Source: Phenylobacterium kunshanense
Lineage (GTDB): Bacteria; Pseudomonadota; Alphaproteobacteria; Caulobacterales; Caulobacteraceae
DNA length: 64,000 nucleotides
Assembly: GCF_003254525.1 (NCBI RefSeq)
Contig: NZ_QFYS01000001.1
Location: 310,001-374,000, forward strand
Reading direction: 5' to 3'
Under the pieces are notes generated by a model that saw only the letters and a program-made list of their open reading frames with translations, made no database searches and was not told where the DNA came from. A program made the position numbers and the translations under genes. The stretch's first letter is position 1. Every line of letters starts with the position of its first letter. This document shows positions 7,835 through 16,076 of this stretch, piece by piece.

Positions 7835-9616
7835 ATGAGACTGGCCTTTGCCGATCCCCGCAACCTGCGCCTTTCGCCGCTCAACATGCACCATGGGCGC
7901 CCCGACCCGGACGTCTCCGACATCCTGCCCTCGGTGCGCCAGCGTGGCGTCCTCCTCGCCCTGCTGGTCCTGGAGACCATGGCCGACGGCGAGGTGGTCC
8001 CGGATCACTTCGATGTGGTCGCCGGCCGGCGGCGCTGGACGGCGGCGCTCGCGGCCCTCGCCGAGGGCGTCGAGCTCGACCCGGTGCCGATCGCCATTCT
8101 CGAGCCCGGCGACGACGCCGCGGCGATCGAGGCCTCGCTGATCGAGAACCTCAATCGACTGCCGCCGGACGAGGTGGCGTGCTGGGAGACCTTCGCGCGC
8201 CTGACCAAGGCCGGCCGCACGGTCGAGGCGATCGCCGCCACCTTCGGGATGTCCGAAGCGGTAGTGAAGCGGACCCTGGCCCTGGGGGCGCTGCTGCCGC
8301 GGATCCGCGCCCTCTACCGCAAGGAGGCGATCGACGTGGCGACGGTGCGGTGCCTAACCCTGGCGAGCAAGGCGCAGCAGAAGGCATGGCTGGCGCTGTT
8401 CGACGGTCCGGAACAGCGGGCCCCGACGGGGTCGCAACTCAAGGCCTGGCTGTTCGGCGGGGCCTCGATCCCGACCAAACACGCCCTGTTCGCGCTGGAC
8501 GACTACCCCGGCCAGGTGGTCGCCGACCTGTTCGGCGAGGACAGCTACTTCGCCGATCCGGACCTCTTCTGGACCCACCAGAACGCCGCCATCGCCGCCC
8601 ACGTCGAGGCGCTGCAGGCGGCGGGGTGGAGCGAGGTGGTCGTGCTGGACGTGAGCGACCGCTTCGCCACCTGGACGCACGAGCAGGTCGGCAAGCGGGC
8701 CGGTGGCAAGGTGTTCATCGAGGTGAGCGGACGAGGCGAGGTCACCGTGCACGAGGGCTGGCTCACGACCAAGGAGACCCGCAAGGTCCGCGCCGCCGCC
8801 GAGAAGGCGGCGCGGGGCGAGGCCGGGGTGACCCCGCCGGCCGTGGTGCGGGCGGAGGTGACCAACGCCCAGGAGACCTACATCGACCTGCACAGGCTGG
8901 CGGCCGTGCGTGTGGCGCTGACCGAGGCGCCGGGAGTGGCGCTCCGCCTCCTGGTGGCGCACGCGCTGGGCGGGTCCACGCACTGGCGCGTGGAGGCGGA
9001 CGGGCGGCACGGCGACGCCGCGCTCTCGGCCAGCCTCACCGCCAACACCGCCACCGCCGCGTTCGCCGAGCGCCGGCGGGCCGTGGCCCGGAGCCTGGGT
9101 CTCGATCCGGACCGGCGCGCTCTCGTGGGGCAGCGCCCGGAAGGCGGGGTCAGCGGCGCCTTCGCGCGGCTGCTGGAGATGCCGGACGACGAGGTGCTGG
9201 GCGTTGCGGCGGTGGTGATGGCCGAGACCCTGGCGGCCGGCAGCGCCGAGGTGGAGGCCGCCGGCGCTTGGCTCAAGGTCGAGATCGGCCGCTTCTGGTC
9301 TCCGGACGAGGCCTTCTTCAACCTGATCCGTGACCGTGAAGCGGTCAACGCCATGCTGCGGGAGGTGGGCGGCAAGCGGGTCGCGGACGGCAACCTCACC
9401 GAGCGGGTGAAGACCCAGAAGGCGATTATCCGCGACCACCTGGAGGGCGCCAACGACCGGCCGAAGGTCGAAGCCTGGACGCCGCGCTGGATGGCCTTCC
9501 CACCCACGGCCTACACCAAGCGGCCGTTCGCGCCGGCGGCGCGGGCCAGGTCGGTGGCGCCGCTGCTGCGGCGGGTGCGGCCGCCCGCTGATCCCACGGC
9601 GATCGCCGCCGAGTAG
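7835..9616 (+). CDS. ParB/Srx-fold plasmid partition-like protein
   Basis: A 593-residue protein. The ATG at 7835 follows AGGAG by seven bases. An upstream in-frame start at 7772 is less likely. Residues about 5-110 form a ParB N-terminal domain with VVAGRRRWTAAL (the ParB box II-like G.RRW.A) and IEASLIENLNR. An HTH follows (AIAATFGMSEAVVKRTLALG). The remaining 400 residues are typical of the large ParB-like proteins of alphaproteobacterial mobile elements, not of chromosomal ParB. No ParA is present in the window, so a classical partition role is uncertain. A strong terminator follows directly. Confidence 0.85.
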   Translation: MRLAFADPRNLRLSPLNMHHGRPDPDVSDILPSVRQRGVLLALLVLETMADGEVVPDHFDVVAGRRRWTAALAALAEGVELDPVPIAILEPGDDAAAIEASLIENLNRLPPDEVACWETFARLTKAGRTVEAIAATFGMSEAVVKRTLALGALLPRIRALYRKEAIDVATVRCLTLASKAQQKAWLALFDGPEQRAPTGSQLKAWLFGGASIPTKHALFALDDYPGQVVADLFGEDSYFADPDLFWTHQNAAIAAHVEALQAAGWSEVVVLDVSDRFATWTHEQVGKRAGGKVFIEVSGRGEVTVHEGWLTTKETRKVRAAAEKAARGEAGVTPPAVVRAEVTNAQETYIDLHRLAAVRVALTEAPGVALRLLVAHALGGSTHWRVEADGRHGDAALSASLTANTATAAFAERRRAVARSLGLDPDRRALVGQRPEGGVSGAFARLLEMPDDEVLGVAAVVMAETLAAGSAEVEAAGAWLKVEIGRFWSPDEAFFNLIRDREAVNAMLREVGGKRVADGNLTERVKTQKAIIRDHLEGANDRPKVEAWTPRWMAFPPTAYTKRPFAPAARARSVAPLLRRVRPPADPTAIAAE

Positions 9617-9635
9617 CCACGGCCAAGACGGCGAG

Positions 9636-9661
9636 GCCCCCGCGCCCGCGCGGGGGCTTTT
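9636..9661 (+). terminator. Rho-independent terminator after the ParB-like gene
   Basis: A perfect nine-pair stem (9636-9644 with 9649-9657), a four-base loop CCCG and a TTTT run at 9658-9661. It begins about 20 bases after the ParB-like stop and separates the radC-to-ParB operon from the GcrA-like gene. Confidence 0.9.
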
Positions 9662-9743
9662 GTCGTGCTGGCGTGCGGGAGGCGGAGGCAGGGCCGCCGC
9701 GGGTGAGCCGGCCCGCGGTGGGCTGGCGGTGGAGTGCCCTCCC

Positions 9744-10244
9744 ATGACTCCTTCCTCTTGCGCCGCCGGATCGTCCGGCGGCTGGACCGACGACGCCGTC
9801 GAGACCCTGGTCCGGCTGTGGCGTCAGGGCGACCTCAGCGCCGCGATGATCGGCCGCCGGCTCGGCGTCACCCGCAACGCCGTCCTCGGCAAGATTCATC
9901 GGCTAGGGCTGTCGCAGCCCCGGCGTCCGCGACCGCCCGCGATCGCGCCGCCACCCAGGCCGGCGAAGCCCAGGCCGGTCGCATCGGCTCGCCGGGCGTC
10001 TGCCTCGGCGCCGGTTCGGATGTCGCCGCAGCCGACCGCCGAGATCGCTCAGGGTCTGGTGGCGCGTCTGGAGGACCTGCCGACACAAGCCTGCCATTGG
10101 CCGCTCGGCGATCCGCAGGCGGCGGACTTCGCGTTCTGCGGCCGGCGGGCCGAGACGAGGCCGTACTGCCCGGCGCACGCGGGCATGGCCTACCGTGGTC
10201 GGGGCGTCGACGTGGCGGAGCTGGCGCGGCTGCTGCGGCGCTGA
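9744..10244 (+). CDS. GcrA-family cell-cycle regulator paralogue
   Basis: A 166-residue protein starting at the ATG at 9744. The N-terminus has the GcrA HTH region (WTDDAVETLVRLW, then SAAMIGRRLGVTRNAVLGK). A Pro/Ala/Arg-rich linker follows. The C-terminal domain has CHWPLGD, FCGRRA and YCPAHAGMAY, the Cys-rich GcrA C-terminal signature. Chromosomal GcrA works with sigma70 at CcrM-methylated promoters. A copy inside a mobile-element module could tie element gene expression to the host cell cycle, which is an inference. It may instead be an element-borne GcrA-like protein with its own targets. Confidence 0.88.
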   Translation: MTPSSCAAGSSGGWTDDAVETLVRLWRQGDLSAAMIGRRLGVTRNAVLGKIHRLGLSQPRRPRPPAIAPPPRPAKPRPVASARRASASAPVRMSPQPTAEIAQGLVARLEDLPTQACHWPLGDPQAADFAFCGRRAETRPYCPAHAGMAYRGRGVDVAELARLLRR

Positions 10245-10411
10245 GCGGGGCTCTCAGGGACCGCCGAAGCAGACGGTCGCGACGGAGCGCCACCGCGGCC
10301 CGCCGCCGGCAAGGGTGCGCTCGCGCCGCCTGACGGCGCCCTGGCCTGCGCCGGCTCCGCGGCGGCCGGAGGTCGCGAGCTTCGGCTCGTGACCCTTTGA
10401 GGAGCCCCCCC

Positions 10412-11374
10412 ATGCGCACCGCACCTTCCTTCTTCAACACCGCCGACCTCGACGGTTTCGACGCCCGGACCGCCGCCCTGCAGGATCCCAGGCCACATCC
10501 CACCGAGCCGCAGCTCGTCCAGCTCGGCCGCAGCCTGATGACCGAGGTCCTGGACGTGGTCCTGGCGGGCGCGCTCGAGGATCACGCATCCACGATCTGC
10601 GAGACCCTGATCGGCGGACTGCACGCCGGCGTGCAGCGGCTGGAGCGCGACGCGGACCGCGAGCGCGAGGCGCTGGCCAACCTGCTGCACGACTTCGACG
10701 GCTCGGAAGTGGCCGACGTCGACCTGCAGGAGGCCAAGACGCGGGCCGACGCCCTGGACGTGGCGGCAGCTGCGCTGGAGTTCGTGCGCGATGCCGCGGC
10801 CGAGACCTACGGCTCGGCGACCGGCGAGGTCTGGAGCCCGTGGCGCGGGAGCGTGCGGGGTGGCGCGACGAGTGCGGCGCAGATCGATGCGCAGTCGGCG
10901 CTGCGGTCGCGGGAGGCCCGGCGGCGTTCGCAGACCGATCCGGGCGACGCCGTGGTGGCGTTCCGGGCGTCGCCGCGGAGCGACGCGCCGGAAGACGCGC
11001 GGCGGATCTTCGACGCCCTCAACTGGGCGCGGGCCGAGTGGCCCGACATGAGCCTGGCGCTGACCGACGCCAAGGGCGGCGAGCGGCTGGCCAAGCGCTG
11101 GGCGCAGCAGAAGGGCGTGCGTCTGGTGCTCGCGAAGCCCGACTTCGCCCGCTTCGGGCGCGCAGCGCCGTTCCGCGCCAACGACCAGATGTTGGCGCTG
11201 TCGCCCGTGTGTGTGCTGGTCTTGCCTGAGAGCCTCGGCCGGGCCGCCGCGGCGGGCGCGCCGCCGTTCGGACCGGCCATGAACCTCGCGGACGAGGCAC
11301 GCCGCCGGGGCGTGCGGTGCGTGCGCATCGCACCTCGCTCCCAAGCTGATAGGCTAGATCCCTGGTTGGGCTGA
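10412..11374 (+). CDS. DUF2493 (YspA cpYpsA-related SLOG) protein
   Basis: A 320-residue protein. The ATG at 10412 follows GAGGAG. Residues about 1-190 are helical and acidic. The C-terminal 110 residues carry the DUF2493/SLOG pattern: SLALTDAKGGERLAKRWAQQ, then a strand ending in a Pro, and CVLVLPESL. SLOG domains bind nucleotide-derived ligands. Those on mobile elements are suspected of sensing or modifying nucleotides, but this family is uncharacterised. It sits between the GcrA paralogue and the serine recombinase, in line with the usual order of such modules. Confidence 0.82.
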   Translation: MRTAPSFFNTADLDGFDARTAALQDPRPHPTEPQLVQLGRSLMTEVLDVVLAGALEDHASTICETLIGGLHAGVQRLERDADREREALANLLHDFDGSEVADVDLQEAKTRADALDVAAAALEFVRDAAAETYGSATGEVWSPWRGSVRGGATSAAQIDAQSALRSREARRRSQTDPGDAVVAFRASPRSDAPEDARRIFDALNWARAEWPDMSLALTDAKGGERLAKRWAQQKGVRLVLAKPDFARFGRAAPFRANDQMLALSPVCVLVLPESLGRAAAAGAPPFGPAMNLADEARRRGVRCVRIAPRSQADRLDPWLG

Positions 11375-11420
11375 CAGGCCCTTGGGAAGGGCTCAGCCTC
11401 GCCTGACGAGAGGCTTTCGG

Positions 11421-12818
11421 ATGCGAGTTGCTCAGTACGTCCGCATGTCCACGGACCATCAGGACTGCTCGATCGCCTACCAAGTGGCGCACAACGCATC
11501 TGCGGCGGTTGAGATGGGGTGCGAGATCGTCGAAACCTTTGCGGATGAGGGTATCTCCGGCCTGGAGCTGGAACCCCGCGAGGGACTGCGGAACCTGATC
11601 GAGCGCGTCACTGATGGCTCGGCGCGCTTCTCATCCATCCTCGTCTATGACGTCAGCCGCTGGGGCCGCTTTCAGAACCCGGACGAGGGCGCCTACTACG
11701 AGTTCCTCTGCGCGCGCGCCGGCATTCCCGTCATCTACACATCCGATCGGGCGCTGAACGACGGCAGCCTGACCGCGACCCTGCTTAAGTCGATCAAGCG
11801 GGTAATGGCGGCGGAATACAGCCGGGAACTCTCGGGGCGTCAGACCGCGTCGAAGCGCTCGCTTTGCCATCGCGGTCTCTGGGCCGGGGGACCCGCGCCG
11901 TTTGGCTACGTCCGCCAACTCGTCGGCCGGAACGGCATGCTGGGGCCGCGGCTGTCCTACGGCGAGCGGGTCATCATGCCGGGCTTCCACACCGTGCTCG
12001 TCCCCGGCGACGCCTCCGAGATCGAGACGGTGCGTCACATCTATCGCCTCTGTTCGCGAGGCCGCGGCGTCAATGCCATCACCCGCAAGCTGAACGCCGA
12101 AGGCCGGTTCTTCCGCTATCGGAAGTATTGGTACCCAGGCGCGGTCAGATGCATCCTCCGGAACGAGATCTACATCGGAACCCTTGTTCACGGCCGACAG
12201 AGGAAGCTGCTCGGGCGCACCCTGAAAGGGCCGGCCGCCCAGCAGGTTCGGATCGAGGGTTTCGTCGACCCGCTGATCAGCAAGGCGCTGTTTGCCCGCG
12301 CCCAAAGGCAGATGAGGGCGCGAACCACGACGAGCTTCCGCGGCGACCAGGCGCAGCTCCTAACGCAGCTCGCGTCCGTGCTCGCGCGTCATGGCCATCT
12401 CAGCGCGAAGATCATCGATGCAGACGCCGACTGTCCCTGCAGCACGACCTACAAACGCGCGTTCGGAACCCTGGCCGAGGCCTACCGTCGCGTTGGCTTC
12501 GTTCCCTCGGAGCATGGGCAGATGCTGGTCGAACGGATGCTGCACTGCCGTGAGGTGGCGCAGCAGCACCGGAATAAGTTGAGTGAGGCGAGGCTGCTGA
12601 ACGATCTCCGGGGTCTGCTCGCGCGTGAGGGACGGATCAGCTGGGAGCTGGTTCGGGGGTCGTCTGAAATGGCAGCGCCATCCACCTACCTGAGACACTT
12701 CGGCGGGGCCGCGCGGATCTACGAGCTTCTGGGATATGCCCCTGACCGCAGACAGGCCGCGGGCATACGCCAGCAGGACAAGCGTGTACGAGTGGGCGCG
12801 TCCAGGAGCGTCCACTGA
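11421..12818 (+). CDS. Large serine recombinase with tandem homing-endonuclease-associated repeats
   Basis: A 465-residue protein starting at the ATG at 11421. It begins RVAQYVRMSTDHQ, with the nucleophilic Ser of the resolvase domain, followed by DEGISG and the VYDVSRWGR motif. A recombinase DNA-binding domain (GGPAPFGY, then INAI-like and ILRNEIYIG segments) spans about 155-290. Residues about 310-362 and 390-440 are two diverged copies of a module of the form L..L..LL.R.G..S......PST Y...FG....Y...G, the homing-endonuclease-associated repeat, which probably reads DNA. The zinc ribbon of many large recombinases is absent. It may drive integration or excision of the neighbouring cargo. No att sites were identified. 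Confidence 0.87.
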   Translation: MRVAQYVRMSTDHQDCSIAYQVAHNASAAVEMGCEIVETFADEGISGLELEPREGLRNLIERVTDGSARFSSILVYDVSRWGRFQNPDEGAYYEFLCARAGIPVIYTSDRALNDGSLTATLLKSIKRVMAAEYSRELSGRQTASKRSLCHRGLWAGGPAPFGYVRQLVGRNGMLGPRLSYGERVIMPGFHTVLVPGDASEIETVRHIYRLCSRGRGVNAITRKLNAEGRFFRYRKYWYPGAVRCILRNEIYIGTLVHGRQRKLLGRTLKGPAAQQVRIEGFVDPLISKALFARAQRQMRARTTTSFRGDQAQLLTQLASVLARHGHLSAKIIDADADCPCSTTYKRAFGTLAEAYRRVGFVPSEHGQMLVERMLHCREVAQQHRNKLSEARLLNDLRGLLAREGRISWELVRGSSEMAAPSTYLRHFGGAARIYELLGYAPDRRQAAGIRQQDKRVRVGASRSVH

Positions 12819-12850
12819 GCCTTCGCTAGGGTTCCAGGCGGCGGCCCTTT

Positions 12851-12869
12851 GGGGCGGCGCCGCCGCCCC
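12851..12869. terminator. GC-rich hairpin between converging genes
   Basis: GGGGCGGCG and CGCCGCCCC are exact reverse complements separated by a single base. It falls just after the recombinase stop (12818) and just after the repaired XRE reading frame on the opposite strand (12884), where a bidirectional terminator would be expected. There is no T run, so termination is a guess. Confidence 0.35.
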
Positions 12870-12883
12870 ACTTGGGGCGGGGA

Positions 12884-13194
12884 TCAGGCGCGGCGAACGG
12901 CGGTTTGGCTCGGCCCGACGCCCGCTTCCACCAGCGACCAGGGATGGCAGCCCAGCGCCCCGGCGATCCGCCGAAGCCATGCACCGTCAGCTCGCGCTTG
13001 CCTAGTTCCAGGTGGCTGAGCTGCTGGTTGGTCGTCCCGATCCGCTCGGCCAGCGCCTGCAGCGTCAGCCCCGCGGCCTCGCGCTGTTCACGGATGCGGT
13101 TCGGGGGAGGAGCGGGGTGAGCATACAAGGTACCTGAAGGGGGAGTGGGACCATCGCCCTGGAGGTGGTCGCCGTTCAAGCCTTCCGTGGGCAT
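12884..13194 (-). pseudogene. Frameshifted XRE-family regulator
   Basis: The ATG at 13194 begins a protein with a clear XRE HTH: REAAGLTLQALAERIGTTNQQLSHLELGKRELTV. At about 12979-12984 the frame breaks. In frame it continues into low-complexity residues, but one frame over it continues as WLRRIAGALGCHPWSLVEAG and stops at 12884, which is exactly how short XRE regulators of this family end. Restoring one base joins the two parts into about 103 residues. The gene is divergent from Kiwa and was probably its regulator. Either it is a pseudogene or the base was lost in sequencing. Confidence 0.75.
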
Positions 13195-13232
13195 GGACGA
13201 GTCGTGACTCAGTGCTGCCCCGCGAAAGTCCG

Positions 13233-13301
13233 CTGATCGGCAGATCAGTGGTGGGCCTTATCGAGGACACATAAGACGTCCCGCGTCCGCTAGACTAGTC
13301 T
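13233..13301. promoter_or_regulatory. Inverted repeats between the XRE gene and Kiwa
   Basis: Two dyads lie in the divergent promoter region: CTGATC-GGCA-GATCAG at 13233-13248 and the perfect palindrome AGACTAGTCT at 13292-13301. Both are plausible operator sites, the first near the XRE start, the second about 90 bases before kwaA. Binding is inferred from symmetry only. Confidence 0.4.
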
Positions 13302-13394
13302 GAGCGATGGTCGGGCAGGTCGGTCGGGTGAGTGTGCGTCCGATTTTGTCGTAGATCGCTTGCCTAATATGCGCCGTAGATGGCGAGAGGGCCG

Positions 13395-13907
13395 ATGTCG
13401 GGCTGGTTCCGAGTTCTGTTTCTATTCAGCTCGTTTGGCCCGCTCTACGGGGTGTTGTGCGTCGGTCTGGCGGTCCAGAAGCACTTCGCGCCTGCGGCGT
13501 TCGCAGGAGCAGCCGCGATCGCTTCGATCTACGTGTTTCTCTATCTACGATCCGGCTTCAAAGACAGCCAGCCATTTCAAGATTCAGCGGAAGTACAAGC
13601 TCAACTCGACGAGAACATACTGAGCTACTTAGTGGCCTACCTGCCGCCGCTACTCATAGATGATTTTCAGAATTTGGCGAAGGTCGCCCCCGCAGCTGGC
13701 TTCTACGTATTGGTCCTCGCCTTGATGCTCAGAACGGACACCTTGTACGTGAATCCGTTTTTCATCCTCCTCGGGTATCGCATCTATCGCGTGAAGCTCA
13801 TCTCAGGCCGAACAGTGACCATAATCACCAAGAAGCTTGAGATAGTTGGTAGCGAGAAGCTCAACCTATACGAGGTCCAGCCGTCCCGCCTATATTTCGC
13901 TGACTGA
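13395..13907 (+). CDS. kwaA: KwaA-like membrane protein of a Kiwa defence system
   Basis: A 170-residue protein. The ATG at 13395 follows GAGAGGG. An ATG at 13380 in the same frame would add five residues. Four hydrophobic segments are visible (about 8-28, 33-53, 80-95 and 110-128), followed by a cytoplasmic tail of about 50 residues (GYRIYRVKLISGR, then YEVQPSRLYF). Size, four-helix layout and tail match KwaA, the inner-membrane sensor of Kiwa. It ends 17 bases before kwaB, the only other Kiwa gene. The call relies mainly on the pairing with the DUF4868 protein, because KwaA diverges quickly. Confidence 0.75.
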   Translation: MSGWFRVLFLFSSFGPLYGVLCVGLAVQKHFAPAAFAGAAAIASIYVFLYLRSGFKDSQPFQDSAEVQAQLDENILSYLVAYLPPLLIDDFQNLAKVAPAAGFYVLVLALMLRTDTLYVNPFFILLGYRIYRVKLISGRTVTIITKKLEIVGSEKLNLYEVQPSRLYFAD

Positions 13908-13924
13908 ACACGGCGGGAGGGCGA

Positions 13925-14917
13925 ATGCCACTGCTAGACGATGGATATGCGGCGCTCGCCGATTTGCGCAGAGCGATCAACGCCGGGGACGGCTTGGCCT
14001 GTCACGTGTTTCTCAACGCGCGACCATCCCGAGAGCGGAGGGAGCCCTGGCATCGGATCAGCATGGACATCGCGCTCACGGAACGTCTGGCCGACGCCGC
14101 CCGCCAATCGCTTTCGGAGATCGAGGCGCGCGCAACAGATGCCGATGCTCTAGCCGAGTTCGATTTCGACGCCATGGTGGAAGGAAGCATTGGCGTCCTG
14201 AACGTGCGTGAAACGCCAGGTTTGGCGGAATGGCTCGAGGCGCTCCCCCGGCCCGACTGGCCGGTTGTGTTCGATGGCAGCGAGGAAACGCTGGGGCGGT
14301 CACGATTCTATGCCTTTCGGCTGGCCCTACCTGACGGCCGCACTGTCCGGGCCTTTCGGGGCAAGGCTGGCCTGGAAATCGCCGCGCGCAAGCGAAACGC
14401 AGTTTCCGCCGCGTTCCGGCGGGACACCCTGCAGATGGTACCCATCGAGGGCGCGGTGATCACCTTCGATCAGACCGTGGACTTCTTTGAATGGGATGGC
14501 CTGGTGTTCGTGCTCAACATCCGCACGTTTGAGTCCGTCACGAACATCCGCGAGGTCACGATCCGCAAAGCGGTTCAGGCTGTTGATGCGCTGGCTGCGC
14601 GGTTCGATCTTGGCGATGTGGATGCGCTGAAGACCCATGTCGAGCAGCGGACCCGCCTAGGAAAGCGGCTTGCGGCAGCGCACAAGCACGGGCTGGTGGG
14701 GGACATCAACGCGCCGGAGGTGACGAACCTCATTGCGGCGCGGGGCCTTAGGTTCACCTGTGTGGCGGACGATGGTGGTGTCAGGTTTGGCCTCGATCAC
14801 GCCGATCCCCGGTCCGTCGAGGACTTCGTCGATCTTGTGAGTGACGTCTTTCTCGTTTCACCGACGACGAGAAGGGACTGGGAAGCACTGGCAAAGCGTC
14901 CGCCGCGCCGTCGGTAG
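13925..14917 (+). CDS. kwaB: KwaB-like DUF4868 protein of a Kiwa defence system
   Basis: A 330-residue soluble protein starting at the ATG at 13925 behind GGGAGGG. The centre has the DUF4868 hallmark: ITFDQTVDFFEWDGLVFVLN, then RTFESVTNIREVTIRKA. The N-terminal 120 residues form the acidic first half usual in KwaB. The Lys/Arg-rich end (AKRPPRRR) could contact nucleic acid. In known Kiwa systems KwaB works with membrane-bound KwaA to block late phage transcription and replication. Here the two genes form a tight operon with nothing else between them, next to a serine recombinase, as expected for defence cargo on a mobile element. Confidence 0.82.
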   Translation: MPLLDDGYAALADLRRAINAGDGLACHVFLNARPSRERREPWHRISMDIALTERLADAARQSLSEIEARATDADALAEFDFDAMVEGSIGVLNVRETPGLAEWLEALPRPDWPVVFDGSEETLGRSRFYAFRLALPDGRTVRAFRGKAGLEIAARKRNAVSAAFRRDTLQMVPIEGAVITFDQTVDFFEWDGLVFVLNIRTFESVTNIREVTIRKAVQAVDALAARFDLGDVDALKTHVEQRTRLGKRLAAAHKHGLVGDINAPEVTNLIAARGLRFTCVADDGGVRFGLDHADPRSVEDFVDLVSDVFLVSPTTRRDWEALAKRPPRRR

Positions 14918-15142
14918 ATAGCAGCGGTGCTCATCATGCCGTTGGGTGATCAGGGTGCCCTGTCCGTTTTCGGCATTCGGGAGAGCGCGACAGATCGTAG
15001 CGCAGGCCGGCGCTCGTCCAGCGCGAGATCAGAGACGTCACCGCAACACCCCCTGGTCCAGATCAGGGCGACTTCCCAGCGATTACCCGGGGATGGCCTC
15101 GCTCGCGCAACGCGGTCAGCAAGCCGCGCGGCCGCGCTGTGC

Positions 15143-15523
15143 TTAGCGCGGCGTCGGGAGCGTTCCGAGGAACCCCACCAGCGCCGACTGCTGCGCGCGC
15201 GGCAGCCGGCCGTAGGTCTTCAGCAGCTCCAGCGCGCCGGGCGCGCCCAGCAGGTCGGCGAGTTCGTCGGTGAGGCCGCTCGCGGCGGCGTCGGTCCCGA
15301 AGAGCTCGGACACCGAGACCTGCAGGAAGGCGGCGATCTCCGCCAGCTTCGAGGCGCTGACCCGGTTGGCGCCGCGCTCGTACTTCTGGATCTGCTGGAA
15401 GGTGAGGCCGACCGCCTCGGCGAGCGCCTGCTGGCTGACCCCGCGCGCCTTGCGGGTCAGACGGATGCGGGCGCCGACGGCCATGTCGACGGGGTGGCGT
15501 TGGGATTCGGGCTTCAGGGGCAT
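15143..15523 (-). CDS. XRE-family transcriptional regulator
   Basis: A 126-residue protein starting at the ATG at 15523. An HTH_3 domain occupies about 15-70 (IRLTRKARGVSQQALAEAVGLTFQQIQKYERG, shown by its two halves RLTRKARGVSQQ and LTFQQIQKYERGANR). A C-terminal tail of about 45 residues is rich in Leu and Ala. This SinR-like layout is widespread in Caulobacterales and Rhizobiales. It is leftward-facing and isolated. Its targets are unknown. Confidence 0.85.
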   Translation of the reverse strand: MPLKPESQRHPVDMAVGARIRLTRKARGVSQQALAEAVGLTFQQIQKYERGANRVSASKLAEIAAFLQVSVSELFGTDAAASGLTDELADLLGAPGALELLKTYGRLPRAQQSALVGFLGTLPTPR

Positions 15524-15595
15524 GGTCTCATATCGGATTGTGCGCACGGCGGACGCAAGGGTCCGGCCAGCGGCGTGGCGGTTGTTGGGCGGGGT

Positions 15596-16060
15596 TCACC
15601 AGAGGGCCTTGAGGTCGCGGACGGCGGTGTGGAGCAGGCCGTAGATGACCGGGAAGTCCTGCACGAACAGCTCGGCCATCACGACCTCGAACTTCAGCAG
15701 CACGCCGTCGCGCGTGGTCGCCGTGGACAGGGGCAGGCTGGGGGCGAGCGCCTCGCGTTCGGCGTGCAGCTGGTCGAGCCGGGCGTCGATCGCCCGTAGG
15801 GGCGCGGCCGGCGGTCCCGCCATCAGGGCGTCGCCCGGTCGTGGAGGGCCCTGGAGCCGCATCAGCTCGGCCTCGATGTCACCCCAGCGTTCCAGGAGCC
15901 GCATCGTCTCGGCCTTGTTCGCCAGCCAGGTCCGGCAGAGGGCGACGGTGTCCGCGTCGGCCCGAGCGGGGAGGACGGGCGGCGCAAGCCCGGCGGCGGG
16001 GGCGGCGAGCAGGGCCCGGCGCGACAGGCGGGGCGGGCGGGGGTGAGGATCGTCGGTCAT
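15596..16060 (-). CDS. Hypothetical exported protein with Tat signal
   Basis: A 154-residue protein. The ATG at 16060 follows GGAGG by seven bases. The N-terminus has a twin-arginine signal (LSRRALLAAPAAGLA) with a likely cleavage after ARA near residue 30. The mature part is helical and Leu/Glu-rich with no cysteine cluster or known motif. It is the last of three closely spaced leftward genes (17 bases after the HEPN-like one). The first gene of the trio also has a Tat signal, so two exported proteins flank one cytoplasmic protein. Function unknown. Confidence 0.6.
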   Translation of the reverse strand: MTDDPHPRPPRLSRRALLAAPAAGLAPPVLPARADADTVALCRTWLANKAETMRLLERWGDIEAELMRLQGPPRPGDALMAGPPAAPLRAIDARLDQLHAEREALAPSLPLSTATTRDGVLLKFEVVMAELFVQDFPVIYGLLHTAVRDLKALW

Positions 16061-16076
16061 CTCGCGTCCTCCAGCG

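Noticed and set aside
8354..9745. A 463-codon minus-strand open frame.
   Set aside because: Antisense to the ParB-like gene and crossing its terminator; no motif.
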